A stretch of DNA of 64,000 nt, taken from NCBI RefSeq assembly GCF_007752345.1, contig NZ_CP036299.1, forward strand, positions 1,364,001 through 1,428,000, in the 5' to 3' direction. Below the pieces are notes generated by a model. It did not search any database, had not been told where the DNA came from, and saw only the letters and a list, made by a program, of their open reading frames with translations. The stretch is from Planctopirus ephydatiae (lineage in GTDB: Bacteria; Planctomycetota; Planctomycetia; Planctomycetales; Planctomycetaceae). Position numbers and translations under genes: made by a program. Shown piece after piece: positions 47,907 to 56,645 of the stretch (position 1 is the stretch's first letter; each line of letters starts with the position of its first letter).

Positions 47907-48776
47907 TCAGTCGTGTTCAGGATTCGCGATAAGTTGCTGGAGTGTCTGCAGATTAATCAGATCGAGATCCACGCCATTCCGCTCCCCTTTTTCGGTCTCC
48001 AGATACTTGGGGATGTGAGTCAACCGAGCGTCATGGAGCAATCTCGAAAAAGGGATGCGACCAAGTTGTCCTTCGCCAATATGCGCATGTCGATCCACCC
48101 GGCTGCCCAACCCCTTCATACTGTCATTAACATGAAACGCACGCACGCGGCCTAAGCCAATCTTTTGTGAAAACTGCTCCAAAGTGTCCGCGTAATCATC
48201 AGCCGTATGCAGCGGATAACCAGCGGCGAAAATGTGACAGGTATCGATGCAGATTCCAATTCGATCCGGTTCCCGCACACCATCGAGCATCTGAGACAAC
48301 TCTTCAAACCGGGCGCCGAGGCAACTTCCCTGTCCGGCAGTCGTTTCGAGCCAGACCTGAGTTCGAAATCCTTTGCACTTCGAATGGACATCGTCCAGGG
48401 CTTCAATCACGCGGACAATCCCGGCTTCGGGTGTCGATTTGACGGCACTGCCGGGATGCAACACAACGCCGGGAATCCCCAGCGCTTCGGCTCGCTCCAG
48501 TTCATCCCGGAGCGCATCGCAGGATTTATTCCATAGCACGTCATCAGGACTGGCTAAGTTGATCAGATAACTGGCATGAGCGCAGGTGGCCTGAATCCCG
48601 GTCGACTTCCACGTCGTCTGGAATTGGCGAATGTCGTCCTCTGTCAGCGGTTTCCCCCGCCATTGATTGTTATTCTTGGTGAAGAGCTGCACGCAGCCCA
48701 TCCCCAGGCGATGACCCGCTTCGAGGGCTTTGTAATAGCCCCCCGCAATCGACATGTGCGCACCAAGGATCGACAC
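47907..48776 (-). CDS. nfo: endonuclease IV (AP endonuclease)
   Basis: The 289-residue TIM-barrel enzyme has the AP endonuclease 2 motifs: GAHMSIAGG, QLFTKNNNQW, ASYLINLASP, VLHPGSAV, IGICIDTCHIFAAGY and FHVNDSMKGLGSRVDRHAHIG for the three-zinc site. It cleaves 5' to abasic sites in base-excision repair. The start GTG 48776 has GGAG 7 bases upstream; an ATG two codons earlier has it only 1-2 bases away. Confidence 0.94.
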   Translation of the reverse strand: MSILGAHMSIAGGYYKALEAGHRLGMGCVQLFTKNNNQWRGKPLTEDDIRQFQTTWKSTGIQATCAHASYLINLASPDDVLWNKSCDALRDELERAEALGIPGVVLHPGSAVKSTPEAGIVRVIEALDDVHSKCKGFRTQVWLETTAGQGSCLGARFEELSQMLDGVREPDRIGICIDTCHIFAAGYPLHTADDYADTLEQFSQKIGLGRVRAFHVNDSMKGLGSRVDRHAHIGEGQLGRIPFSRLLHDARLTHIPKYLETEKGERNGVDLDLINLQTLQQLIANPEHD

Positions 48777-48876
48777 TGGCATTCTCCGGACGGATCTGAT
48801 TTTGCTCAAAGAATACCTTAACGCTCATCGGACTCACATCGAATGACTCGATAATCATCGTGGTCTGAGTTTGCCC

Positions 48877-49725
48877 GTGGAAAGTGAATCGACAGTGACG
48901 CAGTGGTACCAGGTTCTGATCATCGGTCTGGCGATGGGGGGCATGCTCCTCGGAATCGCAGTCGCGATTGTCTCCACAAAGCGAACCCGCACGGAAAAGA
49001 ATCGGGGAGGCTCAACTTCCACTCCTTCATACTCAAAAAATGAGATCTCGCCCGTTGATCAAGATGTTTCGCACCACTCGCCGACTGTCGGTGCCGGGTC
49101 GAATGTGTTTGCTGATGCCACATGGGCGGCAAATTCGGATCAACATGATGGGGCCGACCAGCAGATTGATGCTGAAATACTGACTGCAGCCGAGCACGAT
49201 ATCCTTCTGCATTGGAACAGCCTGGCCCTTACTGCAGAAGAGTATCTACACAGGGGAGGCCATCGTGGCATATGCTGGCAGATCATGGGGTGGCAACCAG
49301 AGATCGTGTTGGCAAAAGCGTCTTCCACCATTGGTGTGTGGGCAGTAGCGGGGATTGAGTTGCTTCCTGATCTATCAAACAATGAGGAGTTGCTCGATGC
49401 TCCTGGTGCTGATCAGATCAAGCAGGCCAGTCTGCTGTTTCACTATGCGGCAATCAATTTATCGGAGCCCATGGAACCGCAGTTTCATCGCCCCGATCAC
49501 CCTCTCCCCCACCAGAATACAGATTCAAAAACTGGAACTGTTGATCTGCTAACTGAAGCAGATAGAGCTTCCGATCAAGCCTCACCTCTCCGCTGGAATT
49601 CCTTAAGAGCTGAACCATTGCGGTGGCGATTTGCCGGTCGATTGCTCATGAATCTCTCCCCTCAACAGGCGGTTGAGCGGCTGAACTACCGTCTTCAAGC
49701 AAAAGTCCTACGCCCTGATCGTTGA
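48877..49725 (+). CDS. unknown protein with one N-terminal membrane segment
   Basis: The protein has about 282 residues. One hydrophobic segment (VLIIGLAMGGMLLGIAVAIV) is near residues 13-32, followed by a low-complexity Ser/Thr/Asp stretch and a helical C-terminal half rich in Leu. I recognise no family. It may be anchored in the membrane with its bulk in the cytoplasm. Divergent from the nfo gene, it starts about 100 bases away. The start is uncertain between TTG 48871 and GTG 48877. Confidence 0.6.
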   Translation: MESESTVTQWYQVLIIGLAMGGMLLGIAVAIVSTKRTRTEKNRGGSTSTPSYSKNEISPVDQDVSHHSPTVGAGSNVFADATWAANSDQHDGADQQIDAEILTAAEHDILLHWNSLALTAEEYLHRGGHRGICWQIMGWQPEIVLAKASSTIGVWAVAGIELLPDLSNNEELLDAPGADQIKQASLLFHYAAINLSEPMEPQFHRPDHPLPHQNTDSKTGTVDLLTEADRASDQASPLRWNSLRAEPLRWRFAGRLLMNLSPQQAVERLNYRLQAKVLRPDR

Positions 49726-50108
49726 CTTGTTTCGGCAGAAGTTGCCATTCGCGGGGCTTGAACGGTCTTTCGTCTTGGTGAAATGGAACGAGGGTGCTTA
49801 CAAGCCATAAAAGCGGCACGAAACGCACGACTTTGATGTGAATCTGTATGGCCTGTATCGATGTTGCGGAATCAGTAAACCTGACGCCCTGAGCATTGGA
49901 CCATGTGTTGATTCGGTTAACGATTCCGATACGTTCGACGAGACCATGGCAGACGCTCGCGCTCAAGAGGCCTGCCAGTCGCGAATTTCGGAATGGATGC
50001 CGGTCGGCATCATCCCCATGACTCTGCAAGGCTCGCAGGGAGTTTGGCGGTGGGACATCGCCAGGCTCGGGATTTTCCGAACACATGGAACGTGTGATTG
50101 AGGAGCGC
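49726..50108. other. gap before the porin gene
   Basis: An 87-codon frame (49838-50101) runs to just before the porin start but has no ribosome-binding site of its own and no family signal. I leave it as unproven. It must hold the porin promoter. Confidence 0.35.
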
Positions 50109-51422
50109 ATGATGCAGTTTTCTCTCCCAAAGTCCTGGCGGACATCGCTGGCTCGCGCCGGTGTGCTGCTGGGTGCTTTTGGCGCGATGGCAATGCCGGT
50201 GTTTGCTGAGGATGCAACTACGATTGCCGAACAGGCCAAAAAGCGTTTGAACGGCGAAGTGGTGGCAGCCCCTGCCTCACCGATTTACCAGGTCAGCGCC
50301 ATGCAGGAGCAGGTGCCCCCACCTGTTCCAGGTGCCAACGTTGGTCAACCAGACCAGATTTTCGTGGATCCTGGTTACTACGCCGCACCAGCACCTGCTG
50401 AAGAAGAAGGCCCCTGGACACTCCAGAGCGTGATGGGCTCTGGTCTGGCCGATAAGGGTATCGTCTTTGGTGGATGGGCCGACATTGGCTACTCCAGCAA
50501 TCCCGACCTGTCGTTTACCAGCGCTGCTGAAGACGACAACGTCAACCTCAGCCAGTTCTACATGTTCCTGAAGAAGGAAGCTGACGGCTCCAAAGGGATC
50601 GATTGGGGTTTCCGCTTCGACGCCCTCTACGGTACTGACGGTGACGACGCTCAGTCTTTTGGTAACCCTAACCGTACCTATGACAACTCTGCTGCGTTTG
50701 ATCACGGCATCTACGAGTGGGCCTTGCCACAGCTCTACGGCGAAATCGCTGTGGGCGATGTCTCGGTCAAGCTGGGTCACTTCTACACAATCATTGGTTA
50801 CGAAGTTGTGACCTCGCCTGACAACTTCTTCTACAGCCGCCAGATCATGTTCTGGAACAGTGAGCCCTTCACTCACACCGGTGCTCTCGCCACATGGAAA
50901 GCCAGCGATAAGCTGACTGTCTGGGGTGGTTGGACTGCTGGCTGGGATACCGGCTTTGCCCAGTTCGAAGGTGGTAGCAACTTCCTCGGTGGTATGAGCT
51001 ATGCTGCTACCGACAAGTTGAGCCTTGTTTACACCACAGCACTCGGTGATTTCGGTCTCCGTGGTACAGGTGCGATCAACAGCTTCATCCTCTCCTACAT
51101 GATTACCGACAAGCTCCAGTACGTTGGCCAGTACGACGTGCTCGGAACGAATAACGACGTTGATTTCCAGACAGACGGTGTCGTTCGCGACTCGAACGGT
51201 CTGGTCAACTACCTGTTCTACACGATCAACGATCAGTGGAAAGCCGGTTCTCGATTCGAATGGTACAAGCCCGATGGTGTTTCGTACTACGAAATGACCT
51301 ACGGTGTGAACTACAAACCAACTCAGAACTTCGTTCTGCGTCCTGAAGTCCGCTACCAGTGGGCTCCTGGAATCAGCTACGAAGAGTTCATCTTCGGCGT
51401 CGACGCTATCTTCAAGTTCTAA
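50109..51422 (+). CDS. outer membrane beta-barrel porin
   Basis: The 437-residue protein has a signal peptide cleaved after VFA (residue 33). A short linker with Pro and Ala follows, then a barrel whose strands show alternating aromatic patterns (GIVFGGWADIGYS, VNLSQFYMFLKK, LYGEIAVGDVSVKLGHFYTI). It ends in FKF, as outer membrane barrel proteins do. Such porins diffuse small solutes. The start is one of two adjacent ATGs with GAGGAG 4-7 bases upstream. A strong hairpin follows at 51458. Confidence 0.9.
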   Translation: MMQFSLPKSWRTSLARAGVLLGAFGAMAMPVFAEDATTIAEQAKKRLNGEVVAAPASPIYQVSAMQEQVPPPVPGANVGQPDQIFVDPGYYAAPAPAEEEGPWTLQSVMGSGLADKGIVFGGWADIGYSSNPDLSFTSAAEDDNVNLSQFYMFLKKEADGSKGIDWGFRFDALYGTDGDDAQSFGNPNRTYDNSAAFDHGIYEWALPQLYGEIAVGDVSVKLGHFYTIIGYEVVTSPDNFFYSRQIMFWNSEPFTHTGALATWKASDKLTVWGGWTAGWDTGFAQFEGGSNFLGGMSYAATDKLSLVYTTALGDFGLRGTGAINSFILSYMITDKLQYVGQYDVLGTNNDVDFQTDGVVRDSNGLVNYLFYTINDQWKAGSRFEWYKPDGVSYYEMTYGVNYKPTQNFVLRPEVRYQWAPGISYEEFIFGVDAIFKF

Positions 51423-51457
51423 TCTGAAGATGGTGGAAATGATTTGACTCGATACTG

Positions 51458-51486
51458 CTGCCGGAAGAATTGCGGTCTTCCGGCAG
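51458..51486 (+). terminator. terminator-like hairpin after the porin gene
   Basis: CTGCCGGAAGA (51458-51468), loop ATTGCGG, TCTTCCGGCAG (51476-51486), a perfect 11-bp stem with a weak U-run. A second hairpin with U-run follows at 51529. Confidence 0.8.
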
Positions 51487-51528
51487 CGTGTTTGGCCTCA
51501 TCGCGTTCACGGATGTCCTGCGAGCCGC

Positions 51529-51565
51529 GGGGACGAGAATTTATCTCGTCCCCGTGTCTGTTTTT
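51529..51565 (+). terminator. second terminator after the porin gene
   Basis: GGGGACGAGA (51529-51538), loop ATTTA, TCTCGTCCCC (51544-51553), followed by GTGTCTGTTTTT. The U-run makes it the better rho-independent candidate. Confidence 0.85.
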
Positions 51566-51583
51566 ATGGGTGGAAATTATTGG

Positions 51584-51631
51584 TTGGAAGTTGGAAGTTG
51601 GAAGTTGGAAGTTGGAAGTTGGAAGTTGGAA
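51584..51631 (+). repeat. heptamer tandem repeat TTGGAAG
   Basis: Six exact copies of TTGGAAG (51584-51625) plus a partial seventh. The array sits in the leader of the gene starting at 51660, about 30 bases upstream, and has no coding role. Confidence 0.95.
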
Positions 51632-51659
51632 ACTCGTGGTGGCTGGTTGAGAGCCTGCA

Positions 51660-52244
51660 ATGGATCATTTCAGTAACGCGTTGCTATGCTTTGGCCTTTT
51701 CTTCCCCGTGGTAAGTTTCGTATCGCTCATCCTGGCAGCCATTGAGAGTCGCCGTACGGGACGAAACTGCTCAGCAATACTCATCCCTTTCGTCGGCCCT
51801 ATCGCTTTGACGGGCTGGATCCTGATCACCGGCCGATCCAGTTGGTTCATCCCGCTGATCTGGATCACTGATCTGGGCACAATCCTCTTTCTATGGGTCT
51901 TGCCCAGGCTCATCACAGAAGCATGGCGGATTTCGCGCTGGACATTATTGATGCGATTTGACGCCACTCACCGCCAATCCATGGCCACTCTCACACTGCA
52001 TCGCCATGGTTACTATTTCCTGCGACGCACTTGGGTGCGAACGACAAGTTTCGGGCCTCTTTCAGCAGGCGAAACGGGGCGATACCTGGAAAGTCATGAC
52101 CGGATCGTGTTGACTTCAGACGATGGAACAGAGCGCCGCCAGCTCCATCACCAGTTGGATTGCATCTGGATCATGAATGACTCCAATGATAAGAAAATCC
52201 GAGGAGTCGAATCACTGGATCGCTGGAGGTTCCAGCAGCGTTGA
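51660..52244 (+). CDS. small membrane protein, unknown family
   Basis: I do not recognise the 194-residue protein. Three hydrophobic segments occupy the first 85 residues (LLCFGLFFPVVSFVSLILAA, ILIPFVGPIALTGWILI, LIWITDLGTILFLWVLP). A soluble tail of about 100 residues follows, rich in Arg and His. It probably sits in the inner membrane. The ATG is 28 bases after the heptamer tandem repeat, whose copy number could affect its translation or transcription. No neighbouring gene on its strand suggests a role. Confidence 0.65.
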   Translation: MDHFSNALLCFGLFFPVVSFVSLILAAIESRRTGRNCSAILIPFVGPIALTGWILITGRSSWFIPLIWITDLGTILFLWVLPRLITEAWRISRWTLLMRFDATHRQSMATLTLHRHGYYFLRRTWVRTTSFGPLSAGETGRYLESHDRIVLTSDDGTERRQLHHQLDCIWIMNDSNDKKIRGVESLDRWRFQQR

Positions 52245-52279
52245 GTTTACCTGATCACTCGCGACGAACTCATCGGAGA

Positions 52280-53263
52280 TCAGGCAGCGTCTCGCAGGGA
52301 TCTATTGGTCACTGTCGAACGATCTTTGTTGAAGCGGGCCATTTTTTTTTCATGTAGCACGCGTTCCAGTTCCGCGATCTGCTGGTGCAGCGATTCCAGC
52401 TTTTGTGCGGTTTCGATCGCCTCTTCTTTTAGCTGCGACAGCCGACCTTCGGTCGCCGGTGCCATCAGTTTCTGAATGGCCTTCATCAACAACAGAACTC
52501 GAAACATGCGCATGGCCACGCCGCGCAGCCGGTAGGCTCTGCCAAGTTTTGAAAGCTGCTGCAGTCGCAAGAGGCCGCTGATCTGAGCAGCCTGGGCGAA
52601 CATGGCCAGCGGCATGAGAATAATCGCCAGGTCCAGCCAGTTCGTACGGATATACTTGGTCTGCCTCTCAGTCAGGCTGATCATCGTGAAGAATTCGAGC
52701 GTAAAGGCGAGCCACACAAAGGCGGTACCACAGCGAATGGCAGCATCCAACCGGGCATCGGCAGCAATCCGTTCATGGTAGGCAAACTCAATCCCAATGA
52801 GTGGCAGAACGGCCAGAGCCACCACGAACAGCGGGCCTGAAAGTCGCCCCTGCATGGCAACAAATGAAGTGGGCCCGACGGGCGTCCAGCCGATCTTCGG
52901 AAACCAGACGGCATTGCGTGATTGATTTCGGGCAGTCAACCGCAAAGGGGGTAAAAGGCAATACAGGAAGAATCGAGTCCAGCGGGGATCACCTGCTGCC
53001 CAGCGTGTGAGCAATTCAGCCCAGTACAACGGATAAACTGCCAGTGAGCCCGCTAAACAGCCCACGAAAATCGGGAGAAATTCGGGGCGATCATGAAGAT
53101 GGAGCACTCCGCTGAAACAGACAAGCGATGCCACTGAGGCAAAAAACATCAGCGGTGCCCAGCGCTGTTCCAAGGCTGTCACTTCGATAGATGATGGATG
53201 TGGAACGGCAGCTTTGAAAGCGCTCTCTTCCTCAGAGAGTGGCCGTTGTGTGTTGTCATCCAT
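52280..53263 (-). CDS. multi-pass membrane protein, S4-like segment and coiled coil
   Basis: The 327-residue protein has about six membrane segments. The part TMISLTERQTKYIRTNWLDL followed by IILMPLAMFAQAAQISG and LGRAYRLRGVAMRMFRVLLLMK resembles the voltage-sensor S3-S4 region of ion channels, with regularly spaced Arg. No pore loop (TVGYG-type) is seen. The end is a charged coiled coil (about 275-315). It could be a sensor or channel-related protein; the function is not established. The start at ATG 53263 has GGTGG 4 bases upstream; the frame runs on to 53353. Confidence 0.6.
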   Translation of the reverse strand: MDDNTQRPLSEEESAFKAAVPHPSSIEVTALEQRWAPLMFFASVASLVCFSGVLHLHDRPEFLPIFVGCLAGSLAVYPLYWAELLTRWAAGDPRWTRFFLYCLLPPLRLTARNQSRNAVWFPKIGWTPVGPTSFVAMQGRLSGPLFVVALAVLPLIGIEFAYHERIAADARLDAAIRCGTAFVWLAFTLEFFTMISLTERQTKYIRTNWLDLAIILMPLAMFAQAAQISGLLRLQQLSKLGRAYRLRGVAMRMFRVLLLMKAIQKLMAPATEGRLSQLKEEAIETAQKLESLHQQIAELERVLHEKKMARFNKDRSTVTNRSLRDAA

Positions 53264-53424
53264 GATTCCACCCTGAATTGGCAGGTCTTGGTCGATACGG
53301 GCATGCTGAACGAGATTGCTTCGTTTGTGCTTGTCTGAATCTATGCGAAACATCGCAATTGCTGAACAGATCTCCCATCGGCAGGAATCGCCGTCACTGA
53401 GATTTCAAACATCTTTGTCAGCCA

Positions 53425-54597
53425 TCAATTGATTGAGGCGGGGTTTCGATAGATCCAGACAAACGCATGACCGCCTTCATCCTGCAGTAACTCTCGCGAA
53501 AGTCCCACTTGAGAAACGGCACCCCGAATGGCCACACTCCAGCTCGTTTTGCGCGCAGGGTACTTCACAAGTGGCGTCACAATGTCGATATTTCCGCGAT
53601 CGATCGCTGCAAAATCAAAGTGAATGGGAACTTTGCTTTCCGTTTGAGCTTTAATCAAAACCTCACCCAGGGGCATTCCGTCCAGCATCATGGCCTGAAT
53701 ATCAAACAAACCCGGTGCCAGCTTTTGAGGAGAGGCCTTGACGGCCCAGCCGACCGGCCAGAAGTCGGCGGTTTCCATCTGGGGTGTCTGCAATTTTTCA
53801 GGTAAAGGCTCGATCAGAAGTTCAATATCACCAGCGGGAGTGCGGCGCGGGTGAAACCCCAGTTCCAGATCACGCAGGGCCATGGCAAGTCCCGTCCCGA
53901 TCGTGAACCTGCCGACGCTTTGCCGCACGACGCGACGATCCTCGGGCCGCTTGGAGATCGCTAACGCCGCCGCCTCAGCGACGCGCCACTGGTAGCGCTC
54001 TTTTCCCGGAATCAGTGGCAAAATCTCGCCTAGTGTTTTCCCTTTCAATTCCACTCCCAGTGGCTGGCTGAGCGTGTCGTACAAGGGGTTGAACTGCAGT
54101 TCACTCAAGCCCCACAGCGGCTGGCCTTGAGGTGCTCCCTGGGCACCATAGACACGAAGTTCATCAATCCACTCTTTGAGAGCAGCCACATCCTTCTGGG
54201 CAAACGTCCGGCGATCCGTCTTGATCGAGCCATCTCGGGTCAAAATCGCCATGATGGTGATCTTCCGCAGAGTCCCCAGCATCTGCTGCTCAATGCGCGG
54301 CTTATCGTCGAGAATCGGTTTGCGAGTGCTGAGGGTGACATCCAGCTCTTCGAGTGTTGTTCGCCACGCATGCGCATGAACCGCCGCAGCCGGATCCGAA
54401 GTCAATAGTTCCATCCCAATCAACGTCGTGGGAACTTTTTCGTTACGTGGAGCCGTCGGCCCACCAGCAGTTTTTGGTTTGGCGGTGGCCTGCCCATAGC
54501 AGTTCTGGTCATGCAGCATGAACAGCACCAGACTGCCCACAAGGATCAGGCCCGATGGGAAAGCGAATCGTTGCCGATTATCAAGTCGTCGCCTCAT
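53425..54597 (-). CDS. secreted protein of unknown function
   Basis: The 390-residue protein has an N-terminal export signal (RRRLDNRQRFAFPSGLILVG, then SLVLFMLHDQNCYGQ). The rest, with alternating alpha and beta character (DLELGFHPRRTPAGDIELLI, PLGEVLIKAQTES), matches nothing I can name. The region near 53490-53600 may resemble a secretin- or STN-like domain (VPIHFDFAAI), but I am not sure. GGAG is 8 bases before ATG 54597. It lies divergent from 54775, so it is separately regulated. Confidence 0.6.
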   Translation of the reverse strand: MRRRLDNRQRFAFPSGLILVGSLVLFMLHDQNCYGQATAKPKTAGGPTAPRNEKVPTTLIGMELLTSDPAAAVHAHAWRTTLEELDVTLSTRKPILDDKPRIEQQMLGTLRKITIMAILTRDGSIKTDRRTFAQKDVAALKEWIDELRVYGAQGAPQGQPLWGLSELQFNPLYDTLSQPLGVELKGKTLGEILPLIPGKERYQWRVAEAAALAISKRPEDRRVVRQSVGRFTIGTGLAMALRDLELGFHPRRTPAGDIELLIEPLPEKLQTPQMETADFWPVGWAVKASPQKLAPGLFDIQAMMLDGMPLGEVLIKAQTESKVPIHFDFAAIDRGNIDIVTPLVKYPARKTSWSVAIRGAVSQVGLSRELLQDEGGHAFVWIYRNPASIN

Positions 54598-54774
54598 GGC
54601 CCAATCTCCTACAAAGGACCTTCCGTCCTGCAGGTCTTGTCTCTGGCAAGTGAGGATGCGAAAGACCAGAATCTGATGACGCCCGAAATCTGAAAAAGTC
54701 CATTTGATCACCTTGAACTTACGCGAGAATTTCGCAATCAGGCAACAGGAATTCACCTTATTGGTCTATCGAAC

Positions 54775-55491
54775 GTGAATTCTGAGCCGCTGGAGCACCG
54801 GTTGAACTATTTTGCCCATGCACTCCCTCATCTGGCCGACCCGTGGTTTGTCGCAGGGACGGCAGTCCCCGACTGGCTGGGAGCCGTCGCCAGGCGAACT
54901 CGCCCGCGACCGGAAAAACTATTGCCAGAGACCATCAGCAACGCATTTCCCCACGCACCCGCCCGGCAGCAGGTGCAATCGATTCTGTCAGGGATTGAGC
55001 AGCACCATCACGATGACGACTGGTTCCATCGCACAGCCGCCTTTCAGGAAGTGCAGGCCCAGCTCACACTCGATTTTCGGCAGGCCTTCGGGGCTCAGGA
55101 TGGATTTCGTGGCGGGTTTCTCGCCCATCTGGCACTCGAACTTCTGCTCGATGCCAGCCTGATGGAGCGGTATCCCGGCAAGATCAATCAGTATTACGAA
55201 TCCCTCAGGCTGGTGGATGCGGAGGTCGTCGAACTGGCAGTCAACGTCGCGTCCAGGCATCCGACGACCGTCTTTGACTGGTTCATTCCGGCATTTCTGG
55301 AAGAACGGTTTCTTCCCGATTATCTCGATGATACGCTGCTCTCGTGGCGACTTCGGCAAGTCTGGAAACGGATCGGTCTCGATCACATGCCCGATCAACT
55401 GGAACAAGCCATTCCCGCAGCACGCAAGCTCGTCAGGCACCGAACTGATGAACTCTTGCCCAAACATTTGTACGCTTGGCCCATTCGTTAA
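54775..55491 (+). CDS. AcpH-like metal-dependent phosphodiesterase-type protein
   Basis: The 238-residue protein begins LNYFAHALPHLADPWFVAGT and carries IEQHHHDDDWFHRTAAFQ and GGFLAHLALELLLDASLMER. These resemble acyl carrier protein phosphodiesterase (AcpH) helices with metal-binding His and Asp. AcpH removes the phosphopantetheine arm from acyl carrier protein. The match is partial and could be a relative with another role. The start GTG 54775 has no strong ribosome-binding site. Confidence 0.6.
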   Translation: MNSEPLEHRLNYFAHALPHLADPWFVAGTAVPDWLGAVARRTRPRPEKLLPETISNAFPHAPARQQVQSILSGIEQHHHDDDWFHRTAAFQEVQAQLTLDFRQAFGAQDGFRGGFLAHLALELLLDASLMERYPGKINQYYESLRLVDAEVVELAVNVASRHPTTVFDWFIPAFLEERFLPDYLDDTLLSWRLRQVWKRIGLDHMPDQLEQAIPAARKLVRHRTDELLPKHLYAWPIR

Positions 55492-55559
55492 GTGGCAACG
55501 CAGATTGCCATGAATCTAAGTCATCCCTTCACCTGAACAACTCCCGGAGAGAAACTGCA

Positions 55560-56399
55560 ATGAAGTACGGCATGAACATGCTCCTGTGGACTTCCGACGT
55601 AAACGAAGAGCACTTTCCTCTGCTCGAGCAACTGAAGACGATTGGCTACGACGGCGTCGAATTGCCGATTTTCGATATGGATGTCGCCCGCTTCGAAAGA
55701 GTGGGCAAAGAACTTTCCCGTCTGGAACTGGGGCGGACTGCCGTCACAATCTGTACCGACACCGAGAACCCGATTTCACCCGATGCGGCGATTCGTGCAG
55801 CCGCACTGGCTCGTTTGAAGAAGGCCATTGATTGCTGTGCCGCCGCCGGGGTTTCTCATTTGTGCGGGCCCATTCACTCAGCCATTGGCTCTTTCAGTGG
55901 CCAGGGCGCTACTCCTGACGAATGGAACTGGGCCAAAGAAACGCTCTCCAAAGCGGCTGATTACGCTCAGCAGAACAAAGTCACTTTGGTTTGCGAATAC
56001 CTCAATCGTTTTGAGTGCTACTTCCTCACCTGCGCTGCCGACGATGCCCGCTTCTGCCGCGAAGTCAATCATCCAAATCTGAAGATGATGTATGACACCT
56101 TCCACGCCAACATTGAAGAAAAAGATCTGGCAGCCGCCATGAAGGGATGCTGGGATCAGGTTGTTCACGTTCATATTTCCGAAAACGATCGCTCAACACC
56201 CGGCGAAGGTCACGTCGATTTCGACACCACCTTCAAAATGCTCAAAGAACTTAAGTACGACGGCTGGCTGATGGTCGAAGCTTTTGGCCTGGCACTCCCG
56301 GCGATTGCAGCCGCCACCAAGATCTGGCGCCGCATGTTCCCCGATGAAACCTACCTCGCGACCAATGCCCTCAAGTTCATGAAGCAAGGGATGGCGTAA
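55560..56399 (+). CDS. sugar phosphate isomerase/epimerase (AP2EC fold)
   Basis: The 279-residue TIM-barrel protein resembles D-tagatose/D-psicose 3-epimerase. GYDGVELPIFD carries one metal-binding Glu, VCEYLNRFECYFL and MMYDTFHANIEEKD two more ligands, and HVHISENDRSTPGEGHVDF a fourth. The family isomerises or epimerises keto sugars and inositol derivatives; the substrate cannot be read. GGAG lies 10 bases before ATG 55560. A terminator follows at 56439. Confidence 0.88.
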   Translation: MKYGMNMLLWTSDVNEEHFPLLEQLKTIGYDGVELPIFDMDVARFERVGKELSRLELGRTAVTICTDTENPISPDAAIRAAALARLKKAIDCCAAAGVSHLCGPIHSAIGSFSGQGATPDEWNWAKETLSKAADYAQQNKVTLVCEYLNRFECYFLTCAADDARFCREVNHPNLKMMYDTFHANIEEKDLAAAMKGCWDQVVHVHISENDRSTPGEGHVDFDTTFKMLKELKYDGWLMVEAFGLALPAIAAATKIWRRMFPDETYLATNALKFMKQGMA

Positions 56400-56438
56400 C
56401 ATTCACTGCAATCTGCATGCGGTGATATAATCACAAAC

Positions 56439-56475
56439 AATCCCCGGCACGATTTCGTGTCGGGGATTTCGTTTT
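56439..56475 (+). terminator. terminator after the isomerase gene
   Basis: AATCCCCGGCACG (56439-56451) pairs with CGTGTCGGGGATT (56456-56468) with one G-U pair, followed by TCGTTTT. Confidence 0.85.
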
Positions 56476-56645
56476 CCGCGTTAAATCGTAAATGAACATC
56501 GATATGCGTGCGACTGGCAAATCATCAGGGGGGCTGCGAGAATCGTGGGTATCTGTGGAGGCTCTTCATAGAATCCAGCAGGGATCGCCATGCGATCTCA
56601 TTCTCTCCGACATCAACATTCACTGGCAGATAGAAGACTTTTCCT

